A stretch of DNA of 5,676 nt from Oligoflexia bacterium (GCA_026914095.1 JAPPIY010000327.1:1-5676); one strand, 5' to 3'; positions 1 through 4,321 are shown, counted from the stretch's first letter. Numbers and translations are program-made. Notes: a model not told the origin generated them from the sequence alone.

Positions 1-842
1 TTCCTGGCTCCCGGCACAGGCCCCTTTACAAAAAGGATTCCTTCCTCAATTAGAACATCCACTACAGGAACTTTAGAACAGCTCACTTTTTGAAAACCAT
101 ATTGACCCGGCATTTTACGGCCTGGGAACACCCTTGCCGGCTCTGTATGCTGGCCTATAGAGCCTGTTCTTCTGTGAGCCTTAGAGCCGTGAGACGCTTT
201 TCCGCCGGCAAAATTCCAACGTTTCATCACACCCGCAAATCCTCTTCCTTTAGAAAGAGCGGAAATTTTAACCAAATCCCCCTTTTTCACGCTTTCAATA
301 GAAAGCTTTTGCCCCAGCTTGATTCCCTCTGGTGGAGTTTGACGAATTTCTTTCACAAAACGCGCGCCTTCTTTAAAACCAGCCGGAGCCAGATGCTGAA
401 TCAAAGCTTTAGAGCATCTTTTATTCTTCTGAGCTTTAAAAGCCACTTGAACCGCTGAATAAGATTCCTTTTTTTTGGTTTTAATTTGTGAAACTGAACA
501 AGGCTCATACTTAAGAGCTGTAACAGGAAAGCTCTCCCCTTTTTCATTATAAAAAGTGGACATGGACATTTTAAAAGCAAATAGGCCATTCAACTTAACG
601 GTATTGGCTTTAGTTTCTTGAATCTCATCCCCAGACTTTTCATTTTGTTTAACCGGACTCGTTTTTTGCTCTTCTTTTTCTTGACTAGCTGGAAGAGGAG
701 CTTTTTCCTGTTTGGCTTCTTCAGCTGTCTTTTCAACTGAAGCTTCTGTTGGTTGAGTCGCTTTAGCTGTAGCCTTATCCGCTGTTTCAACTGAAGACTG
801 AAGGGGGGTATTATTTTGCTCTTCTTTTTTATTATTCATCAT
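1..842 (-). CDS. rplC: 50S ribosomal protein L3, partial (3' end beyond the window)
   Basis: Large-subunit protein L3, an early assembly protein whose loop reaches toward the peptidyl transferase centre. The frame is open from ATG at 842 to the window edge: 280 codons, C-terminus missing. Family landmarks seen in order are NGLFAFK (about residue 84), PVTALKYEPCSVSQIKT, LGQKLSIE, the SKGRGFAGVMKRWNF core (about 200), HGSKAHRRTGSIGQ, RVFPGRKMPGQ and, at the edge, KGPVPGAR. The start is set by GAGGTGAG directly before tandem ATG codons at 842 and 839; rpsJ ends 6 bases upstream, so the two are co-transcribed. The odd part is residues 1 to about 82, a Glu/Lys/Gln/Ala/Thr/Pro-rich stretch of low complexity absent from the E. 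coli protein. The Gln methylated in E. coli L3 (GQNQTPG) is Thr here (GQHTEPA). The family call is certain; the role of the extension is unknown. Confidence 0.97.
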   Translation of the reverse strand, partial: MMNNKKEEQNNTPLQSSVETADKATAKATQPTEASVEKTAEEAKQEKAPLPASQEKEEQKTSPVKQNEKSGDEIQETKANTVKLNGLFAFKMSMSTFYNEKGESFPVTALKYEPCSVSQIKTKKKESYSAVQVAFKAQKNKRCSKALIQHLAPAGFKEGARFVKEIRQTPPEGIKLGQKLSIESVKKGDLVKISALSKGRGFAGVMKRWNFAGGKASHGSKAHRRTGSIGQHTEPARVFPGRKMPGQYGFQKVSCSKVPVVDVLIEEGILFVKGPVPGAR

Positions 843-848
843 CTCACC

Positions 849-1202
849 TCATCCGTTTTTCTTCTGAACTTTATCTCCTCCTGGATTTTCAGTGGAAATA
901 GAAACATCCACACCGGCTGGAAGATCTAACTTCATCAATTGGTTAATAGTTTGAGGGCTTGGCTCAGAAATTTCCAACAGCCTTTTAAAACTGCGAATCT
1001 CAAATTGCTCTCTGGATTTTTTATTCACATGAGGAGATCGTAAAACGGTGTAGCGGTTGATTTTTACAGGCAAGGGAATAGGACCCACAATATTAGCCCC
1101 TGATCTTTTTGCTGTGTCCACAATTCCACGGACAGACTGATCCAAAAGCTTATGGTCAAAAGCCACTAAACGAATCCGTATTCTTTGATTCTCCATATTC
1201 AT
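849..1202 (-). CDS. rpsJ: 30S ribosomal protein S10 (NusE)
   Basis: Small-subunit head protein S10, which in many bacteria also acts as transcription antitermination factor NusE with NusB. The protein has 117 residues. Recognisable blocks are RIRIRLVAFDHKLLDQSV near the N-terminus, GPIPLPVKINRYTVLRSPHVNKKSREQFEIR (about 40-70) and LMKLDLPAGVDV near residue 100. The start is ATG 1202: GAGAGG at 1216-1211 sits 8 bases upstream. A second Met at codon 3 is less well placed. Most S10 proteins are about 100-105 residues and end just after LPAGVDV; here about 14 extra polar residues follow (NPGGDKVQKKNG at the end). It is the first gene of the operon, and rplC follows after 6 bases. No tuf or fusA lies upstream within the window. 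Confidence 0.98.
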   Translation of the reverse strand: MNMENQRIRIRLVAFDHKLLDQSVRGIVDTAKRSGANIVGPIPLPVKINRYTVLRSPHVNKKSREQFEIRSFKRLLEISEPSPQTINQLMKLDLPAGVDVSISTENPGGDKVQKKNG

Positions 1203-1295
1203 TGTAAAAACCTCTCAATTATTCAAGCAAAAAAACAACAGTATCTAACGAGATTTAAACTTATTGCTTTTTAATGCGTCCAAAATCAAGGCCTC

Positions 1296-1324
1296 AAGGT
1301 ATATCTCATTTTTCCTTTTGTCAA
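1296..1324 (-). promoter_or_regulatory. Probable promoter of the S10 operon
   Basis: Read on the minus strand, a perfect TTGACA (1324-1319) is followed by TATACC (1303-1298, spacing 15) or TACCTT (1301-1296, spacing 17). It would give a leader of roughly 90 bases before the rpsJ start at 1202. I could not recognise a conserved L4-binding leader structure. Confidence 0.6.
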
Positions 1325-1410
1325 AAAAAAAATGCCTATTTTTCAAATTTCCCATAGTAGCTAAATTGATTGCCGCTATTTTCTCTAAAAACCCTTTGAA
1401 AACCTTATAG

Positions 1411-1451
1411 ATAAAGGACTTTTTTCTTAAAAAAGATCAAGTCCTTTATAG
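1411..1451. repeat. Repeat copy 1 with long inverted repeat (hairpin)
   Basis: Bases 1418-1451 (ACTTTTTTCTTAAAAAAGAT, then CAAGTCCTTTATAG) recur at 1485-1519. In this copy the preceding ATAAAGGACT (1411-1420) is the reverse complement of AGTCCTTTAT (1440-1449), and the T and A runs inside can pair further, leaving a small bulge. It could be a bidirectional terminator or the end of a small mobile element. Confidence 0.65.
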
Positions 1452-1619
1452 TCAACTGCTTTTATCAATCCAATATTCCCCTCTACTTTTTTCTTAAAAA
1501 AAGATCAAGTCCTTTATAGAGCTAAGTCGGCTGATACGATCGTCCAGCCTGTCGGATACATTGAAAAAGCGCGCTGGCAAGAGCTCTTAAGAAAAGCAAA
1601 AAACAGCCTCATTTATTGA
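1452..1619 (+). pseudogene. Possible C-terminal remnant of an unidentified gene
   Basis: A frame without stops runs for 55 codons to TGA at 1617, with no ATG, GTG or TTG start and a TAG just upstream. The second half (KSADTIVQPVGYIEKARW, then QELLRKAKNSLIY) has mixed, protein-like composition and clearly higher GC than its surroundings, unlike the first half, which lies partly in the 35-bp repeat. I do not recognise the family. It may equally be a chance open frame. Confidence 0.3.
1485..1519. repeat. Repeat copy 2 (direct repeat of 1418-1451)
   Basis: Same orientation and sequence as copy 1 apart from one extra A in the A run (35 against 34 bases). The left arm of the hairpin is missing; only CTCTA (1481-1485 side) and TAGAG (1517-1521) flank it as short arms. 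The copies start 67 bases apart. In this copy the repeat is read through by the open frame 1452-1619. Confidence 0.65.
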
Positions 1620-1803
1620 CGATTAATTTGGCAAACCCTTAAAATCGGATTGAATAGGCGCTATTAACTTATCTACTATGAAATTTCTAAAATTCAGCCA
1701 TTTAGCCAACAATCAATGGGTTTTACGCAAGAAAAATCATCCCTCCAGTTGAATTTTAAATTTTTTCTTGTTTAAATTCACTGGTTTTTATAAAATACTT
1801 TGT

Positions 1804-1863
1804 ATGAAAGGTTTAATTGAAAAAATAAAAAAAGCTCTTCAAAGCTTGCTTAAGAAAAAATAA
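1804..1863 (+). CDS. Possible 19-residue cationic amphipathic peptide
   Basis: ATG at 1804 opens MKGLIEKIKKALQSLLKKK followed by TAA. On a helical wheel, Leu, Ile and Ala fall on one face (L4, I5, I8, A11, L12, L15, L16) and Lys on the other: the layout of membrane-active helices such as type I toxins or phenol-soluble-modulin-like peptides. No Shine-Dalgarno sequence precedes it. TATAAAAT lies about 8 bases before the ATG with TTGTTT-like bases upstream, so a leaderless message is possible. A hairpin plus T run directly after the stop supports a short transcription unit. It is too short for any homology judgement. Confidence 0.35.
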   Translation: MKGLIEKIKKALQSLLKKK

Positions 1864-1879
1864 GCGCATTTTTTCTTTT
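1848..1879 (+). terminator. Weak rho-independent terminator after the 19-residue frame
   Basis: GCTTA (1848-1852), an 8-base A-rich loop and TAAGC (1861-1865) form a 5-bp stem. It is followed by TTTTTTCTTTT (1869-1879). The stem is short and overlaps the end of the small frame, so this is a modest prediction. Confidence 0.4.
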
Positions 1880-2197
1880 AATAGAAATCTTTAATACCAA
1901 TTCAATTTTGAGTTGGGTTTCCTTTTTTAGTTCAAAACTAATTGAGTATATAATATCCAAAGAGATTCAATAATAACAAATAAAGGTTAAAGATTTTCCT
2001 AGAAATCACTTGAGTTGATAGGTTGAAATATAAGAAGGTTTCAAAGTATTAGAAGATTATTTAATTTCTGGAGGTATTATATATTTGATTTTCCATAAAG
2101 ACTTTAAAGCTAAGAAAATAAAAGAGTTTCTGGCAAAAAATTAGGAGTCATAAAATACAAGGCCAGAAAACAGGATTAAGATTAAGGGGAAACGGAA
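1880..2197. other. AT-rich stretch without a convincing gene, possibly debris of an older element
   Basis: The only protein-like open stretch is 2034-2144 (+), ending in TAG. Within it GGAGG (2070-2074) lies 10 bases before TTG 2085, which would encode MIFHKDFKAKKIKEFLAKN. The right border is a solo terminal-repeat sequence at 2198-2216, so this DNA may be the decayed inside of a relative of the element at 2427-4254. No family is recognised. Confidence 0.35.
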
Positions 2198-2216
2198 AGT
2201 TAAGTATGTAATTCCC
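2198..2216. repeat. Solo terminal-repeat end of the 2427-4254 element family
   Basis: AGTTAAGTATGTAATTCCC matches the reverse complement of the element's left terminal repeat (AGTTAAGTATATAATTCCC) at 18 of 19 positions. It is oriented as a right-hand end. No matching left end was found upstream, so it is a relic or solo end. Confidence 0.7.
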
Positions 2217-2371
2217 GTTTTTTCTTAGGCTGATATGAGATATCATTTGGAAAAAAGCCTTAAATTCCTTGTTCTTAGTTATTTTAGGGCTTTATTTTTC
2301 GGCGCCAAGCATATACTAATCCTGTTTGAATTTTCCCGCTTGGTTGTTCAGACTTTTCTCAATAGTCTGCG

Positions 2372-2410
2372 CTTCTGCGAAGGCATTGCCCTCGGAGGCA
2401 GGAATCTCAT
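2372..2410. repeat. Degenerate REP-like palindrome
   Basis: On the minus strand this reads GATTCCTGCC, TCCGAGGGCAA, then GCCTTCGCAG. That is the same pattern (GATTCC-GCC, variable loop, CTTTCGCGGGAA) as the palindrome at 5614-5659. TGCC(C)TC and GAGGCA form an inner stem. It lies about ten bases from the left target duplication of the element. Confidence 0.5.
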
Positions 2411-2418
2411 TCAGACAA

Positions 2419-2426
2419 GAATTTTC
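2419..2426. repeat. Left target-site duplication (8 bp)
   Basis: GAATTTTC, identical to 4255-4262, immediately outside the left terminal repeat. Eight base pairs is the usual duplication length for IS1595-family elements. Confidence 0.93.
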
Positions 2427-2453
2427 GGGAATTATATACTTAACTGCAGTTAG
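2427..2453. repeat. Left terminal inverted repeat (27 bp)
   Basis: GGGAATTATATACTT, then A, then ACTGCAGTTAG. It matches the reverse complement of 4228-4254 at 26 of 27 positions (A against G at position 16). It contains the palindrome ACTGCAGT. Confidence 0.95.
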
Positions 2454-2468
2454 CCTATCCCTCATACT
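2440..2468 (+). promoter_or_regulatory. Possible inward promoter for the passenger operon, -35 inside the left terminal repeat
   Basis: TTAACT (2440-2445), 17 bases, then CATACT (2463-2468). It is weaker than its mirror image at the right end because of the one mismatch between the repeats (A for G in the -35) and a poorer -10. Transcription would begin close to ATG 2475. Confidence 0.45.
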
Positions 2469-2474
2469 CAAAGC

Positions 2475-2594
2475 ATGAAAGAATTTGAGGCTTTTATCAA
2501 GCTTATTCTCTCCTATAAATACAAGCCTAAAAAGAAGAAAAAAACCTGTAAAATCAAGAAAAAATCTGATAAGATAAGAAAGATTAAAGTTTAG
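2475..2594 (+). CDS. Possible 39-residue Lys-rich peptide, first passenger frame
   Basis: ATG 2475 to TAG 2592. The start MKEFEAFIKLILSYKYKP is mildly amphipathic and is followed by a very basic tail (KKKKKTCKIKKK). The frame lies just after the possible left-end promoter, which would make the message nearly leaderless; there is no clear Shine-Dalgarno sequence. About half of its codons are Lys, so chance opening in A-rich DNA is a real alternative. The opposite strand is also open here, but there it has only a TTG start and no ribosome site. No family recognised. Confidence 0.3.
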   Translation: MKEFEAFIKLILSYKYKPKKKKKTCKIKKKSDKIRKIKV

Positions 2595-2601
2595 TCCATA
2601 A

Positions 2602-2619
2602 AAAGCCGAAAAAGGCTTT
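2602..2619. other. Hairpin upstream of the exported passenger gene
   Basis: AAAGCC (2602-2607) pairs with GGCTTT (2614-2619) across GAAAAA. On the minus strand it is followed by TTA only, and on the plus strand by GACAA, so it is a poor terminator in either direction. It ends 7 bases before the AAAGGGGG ribosome site and may affect translation of the next gene. Confidence 0.4.
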
Positions 2620-2638
2620 GACAATAAAGGGGGTTTTT

Positions 2639-2926
2639 ATGAAAAGTTTAATTGTGGCTATTTTTTTCTTGACTTTTAGTCAGCCCGCAGTATCTTACTT
2701 CAGCTTTAGTTTAGGTTTGGATAATTGGCAAATGCAAAATGACCTTGATGATATGAAAAGAAAACAAGCTGAACTTGAAAGAAAACAGGAATGTATAGAA
2801 AACAATCAAAGACAGCAACAACAATATCAAGACTGCTTATCAAATTGCAAGCTGTTTAATTCTTCACCTTGTTTTGCTCAAAACCATTTACAAGTATTTG
2901 TATATAAAAAAGGGGTGCTTGGATGA
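2639..2926 (+). CDS. Exported Gln-rich coiled-coil protein with four cysteines (passenger gene), function unknown
   Basis: A 95-residue protein. Residues 1-19 form a typical signal peptide: Lys at position 2, the hydrophobic run LIVAIFFLTF, and possible cleavage after AVS (17-19). The mature part has an aromatic start (YFSFSLGLDNW), then a heptad-like charged and Gln-rich helix about residues 32-66 (MKRKQAELERKQ, then NNQRQQQQYQ), and four cysteines (52, 66, 70, 78) that could form disulfides outside the cytoplasm. The start is ATG 2639, with AAAGGGGG five bases upstream; an earlier in-frame TTG at 2618 is not supported by a ribosome site. Its stop overlaps the next start as ATGA, so the two are translationally coupled. 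It lies inside the insertion element and faces the transposase. I recognise no family; whether it acts on the envelope or is released cannot be told. Confidence 0.8.
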   Translation: MKSLIVAIFFLTFSQPAVSYFSFSLGLDNWQMQNDLDDMKRKQAELERKQECIENNQRQQQQYQDCLSNCKLFNSSPCFAQNHLQVFVYKKGVLG

Positions 2927-3363
2927 GCGATTTAAAGGATAATTTCTTCAACAAGGATGAAAAGAAGTTAATATCTGCTATACAAGACGGATTTAAAAAA
3001 ACTATTACACCTTTAACAGAAAAACTAAACTACATCTATAAATCTTTAGTTGATCAAGACCTTATAAAACCTTTGGCTACAGCCAAGTCTTTAAAGAAAA
3101 TAACTGAAGAAGGGAATAAAGTATTAGATAAATATAATGTAGATTCTTATTTACAAGAAAATTGTCTGCTTTTAAAAAATAAAAAATTAAAAGAAAAAAC
3201 AGATGTGCAGATTTTTATTGAAGCTTCTAAATGGGTTGAAACTGAAGGTAAAGAAAAACTCGTTGAAATCACATTACATGAAAATATCCCAGAGGATTTA
3301 ATCAAAGAGCTTTTATCTTTGGCTATATTATATAAAATTAAGAAATCAACTTCTGATAAGTAA
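2923..3363 (+). CDS. Charged helical protein (passenger gene), function unknown
   Basis: A 146-residue protein with no signal peptide and no membrane segment. It is rich in Lys, Glu and Leu and probably all helical, with one Cys (81). Regions seen are an N-terminal helix (KDEKKLISAIQDGFKKTI, about 11-28), a central Lys-rich part (KSLKKITEEGNKVLDKY), IFIEASKWVETEGKEKLVEI (about 97-116) and a C-terminal Leu/Ile-rich helix (LIKELLSLAILYKIKK). The start at ATG 2923 overlaps the stop of the preceding gene, and AAAAGGGG ends 7 bases upstream: a strong, coupled start. The last 26 bases overlap the transposase 3' end on the other strand. Codons are strongly A/T biased. I recognise no family; as the cytoplasmic partner of an exported protein it could be an immunity or chaperone-like component, which is speculation. 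Confidence 0.8.
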   Translation: MSDLKDNFFNKDEKKLISAIQDGFKKTITPLTEKLNYIYKSLVDQDLIKPLATAKSLKKITEEGNKVLDKYNVDSYLQENCLLLKNKKLKEKTDVQIFIEASKWVETEGKEKLVEITLHENIPEDLIKELLSLAILYKIKKSTSDK

Positions 3364-4190
3364 GCCTCTTGCCTTCTGATCCTTTTACTAAAGATTGAAC
3401 TCTGTTTATTGTGTCAATGGCACAATTCCCTTTATCTAGTCTGAAAGAAAATTCGTCAGTATATCTGTGAAGGTGCTTTTTAGACCAGTGATGATAAACT
3501 CCTTTGTAACTTCTTTTTATCAAAGCCCAGACACTTTCAAGTTCATTAGTGGAAGCCCCAGAGAGAGGACAGACATATTCGCCTGCAGAGTGTTTGACTG
3601 TGAAGTGTTTAAAATGTTTATCAAGCCCGATATAGCCTTTATACTCATCTGTCTGTATGGTTGAACCAACCTCTACATTCTTTAATATGTTACCTTGTAA
3701 AGTCTTTTTGTTAGGGCTATTTACAATATGGAACTTCATTTGCCTATCGGCTTTAATTCCTTGAACCATTGTCTTATCAGTGACACCGCTTTTCTGTGGT
3801 TTTTTGTTTGAATGTTTGTTTTTAGCTTCACCGCCAAAGTAAGTCTCGTCAACTCACAGAGCCAGACATTTTAAAACTTCCTGCTTTACAGGCTTTACAG
3901 GCTTCTCTTAATCTGTGAAGCATAAACCAAGCTGTCTTTTGAGTAATTCCAAGCTGTTTTGAAACTTGAAGGCCGGACACCCCCTTTCTTGAAGTTTGAA
4001 GCAGATAAGCGGCATATAGCCACTTATCTAAAGAGATTTTAGAGCGGTGAAAAATTGTGTTGGTTCGGACATTAAATCTTTTCTTACAACCATTGCAAAA
4101 GTGGAAGCCGTCTTTTTTATTTTTCTTTGAAACATTTTTTGAATTGCAGTGTCCGCATTTCACTCCATTTTTCCAAATACTTTTTTCAAT
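3338..4190 (-). pseudogene. IS1595-family (ISXO2-like) transposase, one frameshift
   Basis: The upstream frame ends in TGA at 3851-3849. It carries a zinc ribbon (KCGHC ... FCNGC), TIFHRSKISLDKWLYAAYLL, and a helix-turn-helix (VSGLQVSKQLGITQKTAW, then FMLHRLREAC). The downstream frame is entered at GTT 3853, which needs a skip of one base. It gives VDETYFGGEAKNKH (first Asp), TDEYKGY (second Asp), TNELESVWALIKR (Asn/Glu and Lys of the third motif), HHWSKKHLHRYTDEFSFR and the usual tail GKRLTYQKLIS. Nothing else in either frame is damaged. Homologues usually read V-E-V-D-E-T here, so loss of two bases (GTGGAAGTT to GTGAGTT) explains the break. For the start, AGGAGGT at 4200-4194 precedes in-frame ATT 4190, while GTG 4163 lies too far away. 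ATT gives MEKSIWKNGVKCGHC, a shorter N-terminus than many relatives. Confidence 0.9.
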
Positions 4191-4212
4191 AAGACCTCCT
4201 ACTTATAATCTT

Positions 4213-4241
4213 ATTATATCTCATTCACTAACTGCAGTCAA
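4213..4241 (-). promoter_or_regulatory. Transposase promoter, -35 inside the right terminal repeat
   Basis: On the minus strand TTGACT (4241-4236), exactly 17 bases, then a perfect TATAAT (4218-4213). It is followed by the AGGAGGT ribosome site at 4200-4194. The -35 lies within the terminal repeat, so transposase binding at the end could repress its own synthesis. Confidence 0.75.
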
Positions 4242-4254
4242 GTATATAATTCCC
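4228..4254. repeat. Right terminal inverted repeat (27 bp)
   Basis: The reverse complement starts GGGAATTATATACTT, then G, then ACTGCAGTTAG. It is identical to the left end except at position 16. It abuts the target duplication at 4255. Confidence 0.95.
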
Positions 4255-4272
4255 GAATTTTCAAACAGGATC
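4252..4272 (-). repeat. 21-bp sequence at the right junction, inverted copy at 5474-5494
   Basis: On the minus strand GATCCTGTTTGAAAATTC followed by GGG. The plus strand at 5474-5494 reads the same with one change (T for C at position 5). A looser relative (ATCCTGTTTGAA, then TTTTCCCG) lies at 2319-2337. The shared part includes the three terminal bases of the element. Confidence 0.6.
4255..4262. repeat. Right target-site duplication (8 bp)
   Basis: GAATTTTC, identical to 2419-2426. Joining the two flanks across one copy restores an uninterrupted intergenic sequence. Confidence 0.93.
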
Positions 4273-4321
4273 AGTCTATAATTCCTTAATTTTTTAAATT
4301 CATGTTAAAGAGTTGCTTTTT

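Larger units (their letters stand above)
1203..1803. other. Gene-poor intergenic region upstream of the S10 operon
   Basis: About 600 bases without an intact gene. It holds the S10 promoter and leader, two copies of a 34-35 bp repeat, one remnant of a coding frame (1452-1619) and a GGCTG...CAGCC hairpin at 1529-1549. Poly-A and poly-T runs are frequent. I see no tRNA or recognisable ncRNA. Confidence 0.6.
2427..4254. mobile_element. IS1595-family (ISXO2-like) insertion element with passenger genes, 1828 bp
   Basis: Both boundaries are visible: 27-bp terminal inverted repeats starting GGGAATTATATACTT, and a perfect 8-bp target duplication GAATTTTC outside them. The minus-strand half (3338-4190) is a zinc-ribbon plus DDE-type transposase broken by one frameshift. 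The plus-strand half (2454-3363) holds two well-formed genes and perhaps a third, none resembling transposition proteins. IS1595-family elements are known to carry passenger genes at times. Left and right ends are so alike that the insertion is probably not ancient. Other traces of the family lie at 2198-2216 and possibly at 5667-5676. This copy cannot move by itself unless the frameshift is bypassed or transposase is supplied in trans. Confidence 0.92.

Noticed and set aside
90..790. Open frames on both strands over the first 800 bases (90-458 plus; 401-589 and 590-790 minus)
   Set aside because: They overlie the clear L3 coding frame in other phases; their Lys/Leu/Phe/Ser-rich products are shadows of it.
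1526..1559. tRNA or structured RNA from the GGCTG...CAGCC hairpin
   Set aside because: A single 5-bp stem with no cloverleaf, T-loop or CCA pattern, and it lies within the open frame 1452-1619.
1678..1752. 24-codon frame beginning MKFLKFSHLANNQW
   Set aside because: No ribosome site, no promoter, no terminator and no distinctive composition.
2235..2453. 72-codon plus-strand frame ending in the left terminal repeat
   Set aside because: It runs through a REP-like palindrome and the target duplication into the element end, so its last part exists only because of the insertion; no ribosome site.
2316..2624. 102-codon minus-strand frame with a Phe/Leu-rich first half
   Set aside because: Starts at TTG without a ribosome site, crosses the element boundary, and the Phe codons are the complement of the Lys-rich plus-strand stretch.
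2618..2638. TTG 2618 as an earlier start of the exported passenger protein
   Set aside because: It would add seven residues in front of a well-formed signal peptide and has no ribosome site, whereas ATG 2639 has AAAGGGGG at ideal spacing.
3467..3664. Plus-strand frame within the transposase gene
   Set aside because: Complement of the strongly conserved transposase catalytic domain.
4057..4281. Plus-strand frame across the right element end
   Set aside because: Antisense of the zinc-ribbon coding region, its promoter and the terminal repeat; no ribosome site.
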